Shown: piece after piece, positions 26,233-34,050 of the stretch
Position numbering within the stretch: position 1 is the stretch's first letter
How the letters are laid out: each line of letters starts with the position of its first letter
Assembly: GCA_910579955.1 (NCBI GenBank)
Contig: CAJTWE010000006.1
Location: 54,665 to 118,664, forward strand
Reading direction: 5' to 3'
Source of the DNA: an uncultured Ruminococcus sp.
GTDB taxonomy: Bacteria; Bacillota; Clostridia; Oscillospirales; Ruminococcaceae
DNA length: 64,000 nt
Made by a program: the position numbers and the translations under genes
Notes under the pieces: model-generated
Seen by the model: the letters and a program-made list of their open reading frames with translations, nothing else
What the model was told of the DNA's origin: nothing
Database searches by the model: none

Positions 26233-27504
26233 TTATGATATGAAGTCGAACTCAAAACCTAGAATATTTACAGTAGCGCCTTCTTCAATGCCCATATTTT
26301 CGAGTGCGTCAATAATACCGCTGCTTCTGAGAACCTTTTGGAAGTACTGTAGGGAAGAATAGTCCTCCATATTGACTGTACGCATAATTGGTTCAAGCCA
26401 TTTTGCATCTACATAATAAATTCCGTCTTCCACTTCGATCTCGAACTTACCGTAAGTGTCTGTCATAAGCTCTTCTTCGGTTATCGGTTCAGGCTCGTAC
26501 TGTAAAATAGGCGGCAGCTCAGAAAGCATGCTGTCTGCTGCCTGTACAAGCTCTGAAGTTCCCATAGTGGTAGCGGCAGAGATCTCATAAAAGGGGAGAC
26601 CCTTTTCTTCAATATATTTACGGAATCGGGCAATTTGCTCCGGATCTGCCATATCGCATTTATTAGCAGCAACTATCTTTGGACGGTTTGCAAGATCTTC
26701 GCTAAAGTTCAGAAGTTCTTTTTCGATCTTTTCATAATCTTCAATAGCGTCACGTCCTTCGATTCCTGAAACGTCTACTACATGAATGATCAGACGACAT
26801 CTTTCAACATGTCGTAAAAATTCATGACCCAAACCTACACCGTCGCTTGCGCCTTCGATGAGTCCCGGAATATCCGCCATAACAAAAGAACGTTCTTCAC
26901 CGGTGCGAACAACGCCCAGTACAGGCGTAAGGGTTGTAAAGTGGTAATTAGCGATTTTTGGCTTAGCTGCACTTACAACAGAAATAAGAGTTGATTTTCC
27001 GACATTTGGATAGCCGACAAGTCCAACATCTGCAAGAAGTTTCAGTTCCAGTGTTACCTCGAATTCTTCTCCCGGAAATCCCGGCTTAGCAAAACGTGGA
27101 ATTTGTCTTGTGGATGAAGCGAAATGAATATTTCCTTTACCGCCTCTGCCGCCTTTAGCTATGATCTGTGGTTCGTCTGTTGAAAGATCAGCCATGATTC
27201 TGCCTGTGACAGCATTTTTTACAACTGTACCTCTCGGTACTTTTATTATAAGGTCAGGTGCACTTTTACCTGTACAGTTTTTAGCACCGCCGGGTTCGCC
27301 GTTCTTTGCTGTATATTTTTTCTTATAGCGAAAATCTATAAGTGTAGAGAAATTGTCGTCTACCTGAAATACAATATCGCCGCCCTTACCGCCGTCACCG
27401 CCGTCCGGACCGCCTGCTGCTACATATTTTTCACGATGAAATGAAACTGCACCATCGCCGCCGTTTCCTGCCTTGATCTTGATTTTAGCCTTATCTACAA
27501 ACAT
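26233..27504 (-). CDS. obg: Obg GTPase, ribosome assembly
   Basis: This 423-residue Obg/CgtA GTPase is required for 50S assembly and stress signalling. The glycine-rich Obg fold fills residues 1-158 (GGPDGGDGGKGGDIVF). The G domain has GYPNVGKST near residue 166, DIPGLIEGA and NKCD. A C-terminal OCT domain follows (about residues 345-423), as in Firmicutes Obg. It follows rpmA after a hairpin. Confidence 0.96.
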   Translation of the reverse strand: MFVDKAKIKIKAGNGGDGAVSFHREKYVAAGGPDGGDGGKGGDIVFQVDDNFSTLIDFRYKKKYTAKNGEPGGAKNCTGKSAPDLIIKVPRGTVVKNAVTGRIMADLSTDEPQIIAKGGRGGKGNIHFASSTRQIPRFAKPGFPGEEFEVTLELKLLADVGLVGYPNVGKSTLISVVSAAKPKIANYHFTTLTPVLGVVRTGEERSFVMADIPGLIEGASDGVGLGHEFLRHVERCRLIIHVVDVSGIEGRDAIEDYEKIEKELLNFSEDLANRPKIVAANKCDMADPEQIARFRKYIEEKGLPFYEISAATTMGTSELVQAADSMLSELPPILQYEPEPITEEELMTDTYGKFEIEVEDGIYYVDAKWLEPIMRTVNMEDYSSLQYFQKVLRSSGIIDALENMGIEEGATVNILGFEFDFIS

Positions 27505-27546
27505 GAAATATACCTCTAAAGTAATGTTTGGCTTTACGTATTAAAA

Positions 27547-27577
27547 GAAAATCCCGAAGCAATAGCTCGGGATTTTC
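27547..27577 (-). terminator. Terminator-like hairpin between rpmA and obg
   Basis: On the minus strand GAAAATCCCGA pairs with TCGGGATTTTC and is followed by TTTTAATACG. It should cause partial termination, lowering obg, mrnC and yebC expression relative to the ribosomal protein genes. Confidence 0.7.
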
Positions 27578-27599
27578 GTCAGATTCATTGGAATCGCAA

Positions 27600-27881
27600 T
27601 TATTCGGCAGCGTATACGCTAACCTTCTTGCGGTCACGGCCCAGACGCTCGAACTTAACTGTACCGTCAACCATTGCGAACAGTGTATCGTCAGAACCGA
27701 TACCTACACCGTTACCTGGATGAATGTGTGTTCCTCTCTGGCGAACCAGAATGTTGCCAGCCTTTACGAACTGACCGTCAGCTCTCTTGACACCCAGTCT
27801 CTTGGACTCAGAATCACGGCCGTTCTTTGTAGAACCAGAACCCTTCTTATGAGCGAAGAACTGCATACTAATCTTCAGCAT
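27600..27881 (-). CDS. rpmA: 50S ribosomal protein L27 with Prp-cleaved leader
   Basis: This 93-residue L27 starts with MLKISMQFFAHKKGSGST. The segment MLKISMQFF is the Firmicutes-type N-terminal extension that the protease Prp removes before AHKKG, exposing the N-terminus that reaches the peptidyl transferase centre. The prp gene lies 6 nt upstream in the same operon. Confidence 0.97.
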   Translation of the reverse strand: MLKISMQFFAHKKGSGSTKNGRDSESKRLGVKRADGQFVKAGNILVRQRGTHIHPGNGVGIGSDDTLFAMVDGTVKFERLGRDRKKVSVYAAE

Positions 27882-27887
27882 GATATG

Positions 27888-28205
27888 TTACACCTCCGTG
27901 TGCGTTATTTGAATGAATTCGGGATAATCGTCTTTCAACAGCTCTGAATGAAGTTTAAGCCCTTCCAATATCTTTACGCCCTCAATAGGAGAGTTATCAG
28001 AAATTTTTATGGATATAGAATTTTCACATACTTTTATATCAGCATTTATATGAAAAATTTCAGTCAGCGTATTTGCGGTTAGCTGCACAGCGGAAGAAAC
28101 GCTTGCACATACAATATCTTCACCCTCCGCTGCGAAACCTGCATGTCCGGAAAGTGTAATACCACAAAGACGATCATTCTGCTGAAAGAACCGGATACGG
28201 ATCAT
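27888..28205 (-). CDS. prp: Ribosomal-processing cysteine protease Prp
   Basis: This 105-residue Prp (YsxB family) cleaves the leader of L27. The catalytic His lies in LSGHAGFA (about residue 21) and the Cys in EDIVCASVSS (about residue 33). The gene is sandwiched between rplU and rpmA, overlapping the rplU stop by 1 nt, the conserved order in Firmicutes. Confidence 0.95.
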   Translation of the reverse strand: MIRIRFFQQNDRLCGITLSGHAGFAAEGEDIVCASVSSAVQLTANTLTEIFHINADIKVCENSISIKISDNSPIEGVKILEGLKLHSELLKDDYPEFIQITHTEV

Positions 28206-28525
28206 TATGCGTTGATAGCTTCAATCTGTACCTGAGTATACGGCTGTCTGTGACCCTGCTTCTTCTTTTCGCTCTTCTTGGGCTTGTAAGTCATAACAGT
28301 GATCTTCTTAGCCTTACCGTTCTTCAGAACCTTTGCGGATACAGTTGCACCTGCTACGTAAGGAGTACCTACGGACAGACCTGCATCTGTGCTTACTGCG
28401 ACAACCTTGTCAAATGTTACTGTGCTGTCAGCTTCTGCACCGAGCTTTTCGATGAACAGAATGTCACCAGCCTTTACCTGATACTGCTTGCCGCCTGTTT
28501 CAATAACTGCGTACATTTTTGGCAC
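28205..28525 (-). CDS. rplU: 50S ribosomal protein L21
   Basis: This 106-residue L21 has the start MPKMYAVIETGGKQYQVKAGD and the C-terminal rRNA-binding KPKKSEKKKQGHRQPYTQVQIE. It is the first gene of the operon. A promoter and a short structured leader precede it. Confidence 0.97.
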   Translation of the reverse strand: MPKMYAVIETGGKQYQVKAGDILFIEKLGAEADSTVTFDKVVAVSTDAGLSVGTPYVAGATVSAKVLKNGKAKKITVMTYKPKKSEKKKQGHRQPYTQVQIEAINA

Positions 28526-28591
28526 CTGCCTTTTCTTTAAAAACTCGCTGTTTTGGGTGAGAAAACTCTTTTTGAACCCAATACATGCGGT
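28526..28591 (-). promoter_or_regulatory. L21 leader (ribosomal protein autoregulatory element)
   Basis: The approximately 66-nt untranslated leader between the promoter and rplU contains TTGGGTT pairing loosely with CTCACCCAA. Firmicutes rplU genes commonly carry a structured L21 leader. The match is by position and general fold only. Confidence 0.5.
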
Positions 28592-28597
28592 TTTATT

Positions 28598-28626
28598 ATT
28601 ATATCATATCTTTAATCTAGTGTCAA
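28598..28626 (-). promoter_or_regulatory. Promoter of the rplU-prp-rpmA-obg-mrnC-yebC operon
   Basis: On the minus strand TTGACA (28621-28626) and TATAAT (28598-28603) are separated by 17 nt, a full consensus. Confidence 0.88.
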
Positions 28627-28673
28627 GGAGTAATTGTAAATTTTTTTATTTTGCAAAATGATATACAAAATAC

Positions 28674-28702
28674 TTTACAATAGAGGAAATCTGTGGTATA
28701 AT
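28674..28702 (+). promoter_or_regulatory. Promoter of the VanY-like gene
   Basis: TTTACA (28674-28679) and TATAAT (28697-28702) are separated by 17 nt, with an extended TGTGG before the -10 box. Confidence 0.82.
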
Positions 28703-28756
28703 AAAACGGTATGTTTGATTCGTGCTATCTTATAATGTAATGAAAGGAAACTTTAT

Positions 28757-29797
28757 ATGGAACAGCATAATGAAAAAAATCAGCAGCCGGGTCGTGTGGT
28801 TAAACGCCGACGTGTGCGTTATGACCGTATTTTGATCGCACTTGCTATAGTTGTACTGATATTTATACTTTTCTTCTCGTGTACGTGCAGCTGTGTAAAA
28901 TGCGTATGTTCTCCGTCTGATAATGCTGATAATACAAAAATATCTGCTACAGAAGCTACTTCCGAAGGCAGTACTACTTCAAATGGCAGTACTCCTGCTG
29001 AGACAGATAAAAATGCAAATAATGGCACTTCTACTGATTCAGCTGCTCAATCCGCCGCTTCACTAACTGCTAAAAGTGACGATGTACACAGAGGCTCACT
29101 TGTTGTTGTGAATGCTGATAATCCGTATACATTTCTGTCAGGAGATACAAATCTTGTCAGCGTTGAAGAAAAGCGAAGCTCAAGTTATACTGCTGATAAT
29201 GCTGATGTTTTGCTTGATGAAACAGCTGTATCACGTCTTAATCAGTTTATTTCTGAGTTCGTCACTGTTACGGGAAAGAATGATGTGAAAATTGAAAGTG
29301 CCTATCGCAGCAAGGAGGATCAGGACTCTAAATATGCAAATGGCAGCTCTATTTTTGCAGGCGGTTATTCTGATTATCACACTGGCAGGTCTTTTGATAT
29401 TTGTATTGAACCTGACGGCATGAAAAGCTATTACGTTCCAAGCGGAGATTATGAGTGGATAAATAAAAATGCCCATAAATATGGATTTATTTTGCGTTAT
29501 CCGGAGGGGAAATTCGATGCAACAGGTGTAAATCCTCGTTCTTATACTTTTCGTTATGTAGGACTTCCTCACTCATATTATATGTATGAAAATGATCTAT
29601 GCCTTGAAGAGTATGTTGAAAAGCTAAAAAGCTACAATTCTGCTTCTCCTCTGACGATTGATACAGGAGATGCTGTATGGACAGTATTCTACACAGAGCT
29701 TTCTGCTGATGGAGTTTCTGCTATAAATATTCCAAGCTGTCAGGAATACAGTATTTCAGGAGATAATATTGGCGGATTCATCGTTGCATATCACTGA
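28757..29797 (+). CDS. VanY-like (M15B) membrane-anchored peptidase homologue
   Basis: This 346-residue protein has a basic cytoplasmic N-terminus, one transmembrane helix (about residues 24-43), a Ser/Thr/Asn-rich linker (about 50-110) and a C-terminal M15B domain. The domain keeps SAYRSKEDQ and the zinc-ligand motif SDYHTGRSFD. Where D,D-carboxypeptidases have E-P-W-H before FRYVG, this protein reads RSYTFRYVG, so the catalytic Glu and one His ligand appear to be missing. It may bind rather than cleave D-Ala-D-Ala, or use other residues such as the His in GLPHSYYM. It is monocistronic with its own promoter and terminator. Confidence 0.85.
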   Translation: MEQHNEKNQQPGRVVKRRRVRYDRILIALAIVVLIFILFFSCTCSCVKCVCSPSDNADNTKISATEATSEGSTTSNGSTPAETDKNANNGTSTDSAAQSAASLTAKSDDVHRGSLVVVNADNPYTFLSGDTNLVSVEEKRSSSYTADNADVLLDETAVSRLNQFISEFVTVTGKNDVKIESAYRSKEDQDSKYANGSSIFAGGYSDYHTGRSFDICIEPDGMKSYYVPSGDYEWINKNAHKYGFILRYPEGKFDATGVNPRSYTFRYVGLPHSYYMYENDLCLEEYVEKLKSYNSASPLTIDTGDAVWTVFYTELSADGVSAINIPSCQEYSISGDNIGGFIVAYH

Positions 29798-29836
29798 TTG
29801 TTATTACTATTACTATTGTATATTATTGTATTAGTT

Positions 29837-29870
29837 AAGCGGCTTTTTTTGAGCCGCTTTTGCTTTTTTA
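29837..29870 (+). terminator. Intrinsic terminator after the VanY-like gene
   Basis: AAGCGGCT pairs with AGCCGCTT and is followed by TTGCTTTTTT. Confidence 0.88.
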
Positions 29871-29943
29871 TGAATTATATAAAGACCTGATATGTAGACG
29901 TGACAAATTCTTTTTCAAGGCTTCAAAAAAATTGAATAAACAC

Positions 29944-29972
29944 TTGCAAAATGAAGTAAAATGGTGTACAAT
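29944..29972 (+). promoter_or_regulatory. Promoter of the glycolytic cluster
   Basis: TTGCAA (29944-29949) and TACAAT (29967-29972) are separated by 17 nt, upstream of pgk. Confidence 0.72.
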
Positions 29973-30035
29973 ATATGTGTATGGTGCGATGCACCAATAA
30001 TACTGGTATTTTAACATGAAAGGATGTCAAATCAA

Positions 30036-31250
30036 ATGGCAGGTTTAAACAAGGTTACAGTAGACGATATTAATGTACAGGGCAAGCGTGTTCTCGTTCG
30101 TGTTGACTTCAACGTTCCTATGAAGGACGGCGTTATCACAAACGACAACAGAATTCAGGCTGCTCTTCCAACAATCAATAAGCTGGTCAAGGATGGCGGC
30201 AAGGTTATTCTTTGCTCTCACCTCGGCAAGCCAAAGAACGGCCCTGAGGCTAAGTTCTCTCTGAAGGCTGCTGCTGACAGACTGGGCGAACTGGTTGATA
30301 CAAAGGTAACATTTGTACCTTCTGATGTTGTTGTTGACGACAGCGTAAAGGCTGCTGTTGACGCTATGAATGATGGCGAGATCATTGTTCTTGAAAACAC
30401 AAGATTCCGTGGCGCAGATGAAACAAAGAACGGCGAAGAATTCAGCAAGGAGCTTGCTTCTCTGGCAGATGTATTCGTAATGGACGCATTCGGCAGTGCA
30501 CACAGAGCACACGCTTCAACTGCTGGTGTTACAAAGTTTGTTGACACAACAGCTGTTGGCTATCTGATGCAGAAGGAGATCAAGTATCTTGGCAATGCAG
30601 TAGAAGTTCCTGAAAGACCATTCGTTGCAATTCTCGGCGGTGCTAAGGTTGCTGATAAGCTCAATGTTATCTCTAACCTTCTTGAAAAGTGCGATACACT
30701 GATCATCGGCGGCGGTATGGCTTATACTTTCATCAAGGCAAACGGCGGTTCTATCGGTACTTCTCTTGTTGACGATGAAAAGCTTGATTATTGTAAGGAA
30801 ATGCTTGCTAAGGCTGAAAAGCTCGGCAAGAAGATCCTGCTTCCTGTTGATACAGCTATCACATCAGAATTCCCGAATCCTATAGACGCTGAGATCGAAA
30901 TTGAGATCTGTGCTTCTAATGAGATTCCTGCTGATAAGATGGGTCTGGATATCGGCACAAAGACACAGGAGCTTTTTGCTGATGCTGTAAAGACTGCTAA
31001 GACTGTAGTTTGGAACGGACCTATGGGCGTATTTGAAAACCCTGTTCTGGCAAAGGGTACTATTGCTGTTGCAAAGGCTCTGGCTGAAACAGATGCTACA
31101 ACAATTATCGGTGGCGGTGACTCAGCAGCAGCTGTTATGCAGCTCGGTTTTGCTGATAAGATGAGCCACATTTCTACAGGCGGCGGCGCTTCTCTGGAAT
31201 ATCTTGAGGGTAAGGTTCTGCCGGGCGTTGATGTTATTGCTGATAAGTAA
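30036..31250 (+). CDS. pgk: Phosphoglycerate kinase
   Basis: PGK transfers the acyl phosphate of 1,3-bisphosphoglycerate to ADP in lower glycolysis. The 404-residue protein has the signature VLVRVDFNVPMKDG near residue 20, the central AILGGAKVADKLNV, and the nucleotide-binding GGGDSAAAV near the C-terminus. The ATG at 30036 fits the AAAGGA site upstream; the ATG at 30024 overlaps it. Codon use is strongly biased (GCT, GTT, AAG, CTG), as expected for a highly expressed gene. It is followed by a small ORF, tpiA and gpmI. Confidence 0.97.
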   Translation: MAGLNKVTVDDINVQGKRVLVRVDFNVPMKDGVITNDNRIQAALPTINKLVKDGGKVILCSHLGKPKNGPEAKFSLKAAADRLGELVDTKVTFVPSDVVVDDSVKAAVDAMNDGEIIVLENTRFRGADETKNGEEFSKELASLADVFVMDAFGSAHRAHASTAGVTKFVDTTAVGYLMQKEIKYLGNAVEVPERPFVAILGGAKVADKLNVISNLLEKCDTLIIGGGMAYTFIKANGGSIGTSLVDDEKLDYCKEMLAKAEKLGKKILLPVDTAITSEFPNPIDAEIEIEICASNEIPADKMGLDIGTKTQELFADAVKTAKTVVWNGPMGVFENPVLAKGTIAVAKALAETDATTIIGGGDSAAAVMQLGFADKMSHISTGGGASLEYLEGKVLPGVDVIADK

Positions 31251-31265
31251 TCGGCGTGTTTCAAT

Positions 31266-31505
31266 ATGAAAAATAACTTTTTTAAAGAATTTTTTGACAA
31301 TGCAGACAGTCCTAAATTATGCCTTTTGATTGGCGTTATATTAGGTATTTTTATCGGAATGTTTCTCAAACCATTTTCAAAAGGTATTACAATAGGAAGT
31401 TATAATGGAAGTTATAATCATGGAAATGGATGCGATAATAATTTGTCAGCTAAGTCAAATAAGGGACTGCCAGCAAATGATGGCAAAAGTAAATTAAAAA
31501 AATAA
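31266..31505 (+). CDS. Small membrane protein between pgk and tpiA
   Basis: This 79-residue ORF has one hydrophobic helix (LCLLIGVILGIFIGMFL, about residues 18-34) and a Gly/Asn/Ser-rich tail (GSYNGSYNHGNGCDNN) ending in SKLKK. I do not recognise it. No convincing ribosome binding site precedes the ATG, and codon use is unlike the highly biased genes on either side. It may be a lineage-specific small membrane protein or a recent insertion. Confidence 0.55.
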   Translation: MKNNFFKEFFDNADSPKLCLLIGVILGIFIGMFLKPFSKGITIGSYNGSYNHGNGCDNNLSAKSNKGLPANDGKSKLKK

Positions 31506-31519
31506 GGAGTTGTTTACCA

Positions 31520-32287
31520 ATGAACAAGGCACTGAGAAAAGCAGTTATCGCTGGTAACTGGAAAATGAATAAGAATCGTAAGGAAGCAGCTGAGCTTATT
31601 GAAGCTCTTAAGCCTATTGCAGCTGACAAGACATGCGGCGTAGTTATCTGCGTACCGTTTACAAACCTTGAAACCGCTCTTAATCTTACAGAAGGCACAA
31701 ACATCGAAGTTGGTGCAGAGAACGTACACTTCGAGAAGAGCGGTGCGTTCACAGGCGAAATTTCTGCTGATATGCTGACAGAAATGGGCGTTAAGTATGT
31801 TATTATCGGTCACTCCGAGAGAAGACAGTACTTTGGCGAAACAGATGAAACTGTTTGCAAGAGAACAATGGCTGCTCTTGAAGCTGGTATGACTGTTATC
31901 CTTTGCGTTGGCGAAACTCTTGAAGAAAGAGAACTTGGCATTACAGAAGAAATCGTTGCTAAGCAGGTTAAGGTTGCTCTTTCCAAGGCTTGCGAAAAGT
32001 GCGTAAAGAATGTTATTATCGCTTACGAGCCAGTATGGGCTATTGGTACAGGCAAGACTGCTACAGCTGAACAGGCTGAGGAAGTTTGTGCATTTATCCG
32101 TAAGACTGTTGCTGGTATGTTCGGTCAGGCTGTTGCTGACGGCATGACAATTCAGTACGGCGGTTCTATGAATGAAAAGAACTGTGCAGAGCTGCTTGCA
32201 AAGGAAAACATTGACGGCGGTCTTATCGGCGGTGCGTCTCTGGTTGCTGAAAAGTTCGGCGTTCTGCTGGAAGAAGCTTCTAAGTAA
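31520..32287 (+). CDS. tpiA: Triosephosphate isomerase
   Basis: TPI interconverts dihydroxyacetone phosphate and glyceraldehyde 3-phosphate. The 255-residue TIM barrel starts RKAVIAGNWKMNKNRKEA (substrate Asn and Lys). It has the catalytic His in VIIGHSERRQ and Glu in AYEPVWAIGTGKTAT, and the phosphate-binding loop GGLIGGASL. AAGGAG precedes the ATG. Codon bias is strong, as in pgk. Confidence 0.97.
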   Translation: MNKALRKAVIAGNWKMNKNRKEAAELIEALKPIAADKTCGVVICVPFTNLETALNLTEGTNIEVGAENVHFEKSGAFTGEISADMLTEMGVKYVIIGHSERRQYFGETDETVCKRTMAALEAGMTVILCVGETLEERELGITEEIVAKQVKVALSKACEKCVKNVIIAYEPVWAIGTGKTATAEQAEEVCAFIRKTVAGMFGQAVADGMTIQYGGSMNEKNCAELLAKENIDGGLIGGASLVAEKFGVLLEEASK

Positions 32288-32328
32288 TTTTATTTATAAA
32301 TTATTTATAAAAAAAGTATTATAAAATC

Positions 32329-32355
32329 AAACAGGCGGTTTTAAACCGCCTGTTT
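32329..32355 (+). other. GC-rich hairpin upstream of gpmI
   Basis: AAACAGGCGGTTT is followed after one T by its exact reverse complement, ending 20 nt before the gpmI start. Only TTTCT follows, so it is a weak terminator or an mRNA-stabilising or processing hairpin between tpiA and gpmI. Confidence 0.55.
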
Positions 32356-32374
32356 CTGAAAGGATTGATAAGTT

Positions 32375-33889
32375 ATGAGTAAAAAGCCTGTTGCTCTTAT
32401 TATTATGGATGGTTTTGGCTATAATCCAGAGGACTATGGCAATGCTATTAGTGCTGCTAAGAAGCCTAATCTTGACAAGTATTTTCAAGGTCCAAACACT
32501 CTTATCGGTGCAAGCGGACTTGATGTAGGTCTGCCTGATGGTCAGATGGGCAACTCTGAGGTTGGTCATACAAATATCGGTGCCGGAAGAATCGTTTATC
32601 AGATGCTGGTAAAGATCACTAAGGATATAAATGACGGCACATTCCTTAAGAACCCTGCACTCACTGCTGCAATGGCAAACTGCAAGGCAAATGGAAGCGC
32701 ACTTCACCTGATGGGTCTGCTTTCACCGGGCGGCGTACACAGCCATATGGAACATCTGTACGGACTTCTTGAAATGGCTAAGCAAAACGGCATTGAAAAA
32801 GTATACGTTCATGCATTTCTTGATGGCAGAGACGTTCCTCCGTCATCTGCTGCCGGCTTTATGAAGGAAGCTTGCGATAAGCTGGAAGAAATCGGCGTTG
32901 GCAAAATCGCTACTATATCCGGTCGTTACTATGCAATGGATAGAGATAATGCTTGGGATAGAGTTGAAAAGGCTTATGCTGCAATGGTTTACGGTGAAGG
33001 CGTAACAGCTTGCTGCCCTGTAAAGGCAATTGAAGATTCCTATGCAAATGGCGTTACAGATGAATTTATGCTGCCTACAGTAGTTGATGCTGATGGTAAA
33101 ATTTCTGAAAATGACAGCGTAGTATTCTTTAACTTCCGTCCTGACCGTGCAAGACAGCTCACCAGATGCTTTGTTGATCCTGAATTTAACGGATTTGAGC
33201 GTAAGAACGGATATTTCCCTGTACACTTCGTATGCATGGCACAGTATGACGCTGCTATGCCTAATGTATCTGTAGCATATCCTCCTGAGGAACTTTCTAT
33301 GACTTTGGGTGAATACCTTAGCAAGAGCGGTAAAACTCAGCTGCGTATTGCAGAAACACAGAAGTATGCTCATGTAACATTCTTCTTTAATGGCGGTGAA
33401 GAAACCACATTTGAAGGTGAAGACAGAATTCTTATAAAGAGTCCTGATGTACCTACATTTGATCTAAAGCCTGAAATGAGCGCATACGAAGTAACAGATG
33501 CTGTTGTTGAAGCTATCGAGAGTGACAAGTATGATGTTATTATCCTGAACTATGCAAACTGCGATATGGTAGGTCATACCGGTATTTTTGATGCTGCAAA
33601 GGCAGCTGTTGAAGCTGTTGATACTTGCGTTGGCAGAATGGTTGACGCTATACTTGCAAAGGGCGGCGTTGCACTTATTACAGCTGACCACGGAAATGCT
33701 GATAAGATGTATGAACCGGATGGCGCTGCATTTACTGCACATACAACTAACCCTGTTCCGTTTGTTGTAGTTGGTGAAGACTGTGAACTTCGTGAGGGCG
33801 GTGTACTGGCTGATATTGCACCTACAATGCTTAAGCTTCTCGGTTTGCCGCAGCCTGCTGAGATGACAGGTAAAAGTCTTATTAAATAA
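32375..33889 (+). CDS. gpmI: Cofactor-independent phosphoglycerate mutase
   Basis: iPGM converts 3- to 2-phosphoglycerate with two metal ions, Mn2+ in Firmicutes. The 504-residue alkaline-phosphatase-fold enzyme starts KKPVALIIMDGFGYNPEDYG. It has the phosphoserine nucleophile in GQMGNSEVGHTNIGAGR near residue 62, HLMGLLSPGGVHSH, and the metal site ITADHGNAD. It completes the pgk-tpiA-gpmI glycolytic block. Confidence 0.97.
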   Translation: MSKKPVALIIMDGFGYNPEDYGNAISAAKKPNLDKYFQGPNTLIGASGLDVGLPDGQMGNSEVGHTNIGAGRIVYQMLVKITKDINDGTFLKNPALTAAMANCKANGSALHLMGLLSPGGVHSHMEHLYGLLEMAKQNGIEKVYVHAFLDGRDVPPSSAAGFMKEACDKLEEIGVGKIATISGRYYAMDRDNAWDRVEKAYAAMVYGEGVTACCPVKAIEDSYANGVTDEFMLPTVVDADGKISENDSVVFFNFRPDRARQLTRCFVDPEFNGFERKNGYFPVHFVCMAQYDAAMPNVSVAYPPEELSMTLGEYLSKSGKTQLRIAETQKYAHVTFFFNGGEETTFEGEDRILIKSPDVPTFDLKPEMSAYEVTDAVVEAIESDKYDVIILNYANCDMVGHTGIFDAAKAAVEAVDTCVGRMVDAILAKGGVALITADHGNADKMYEPDGAAFTAHTTNPVPFVVVGEDCELREGGVLADIAPTMLKLLGLPQPAEMTGKSLIK

Positions 33890-33908
33890 ATTTTTATATT
33901 GATAAAAG

Positions 33909-33943
33909 TCGCTGTGATAAATGATGTTCACAGCGATTTTTTT
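33909..33943 (+). terminator. Intrinsic terminator after gpmI
   Basis: TCGCTGTGA pairs with TCACAGCGA around a 10-nt loop and is followed by TTTTTTT. Confidence 0.92.
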
Positions 33944-33976
33944 ATTTTATCTGGTAAGATAATTTGTTTGAATCTA

Positions 33977-34005
33977 TTGCATTTCTCTGTAAATTCGTGT
34001 ATAAT
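33977..34005 (+). promoter_or_regulatory. Promoter of the recJ-rel transcript
   Basis: TTGCAT (33977-33982) and TATAAT (34000-34005) are separated by 17 nt, about 45 nt before recJ. Confidence 0.75.
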
Positions 34006-34050
34006 AATAGGGTAGAATGAGATAATATTACTTTTTGGGAGGCTGGGGCA

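Noticed and set aside
32329..32355. Classical intrinsic terminator before gpmI
   Set aside because: The stem is strong, but only three T residues follow, so it is listed as a hairpin of uncertain role.
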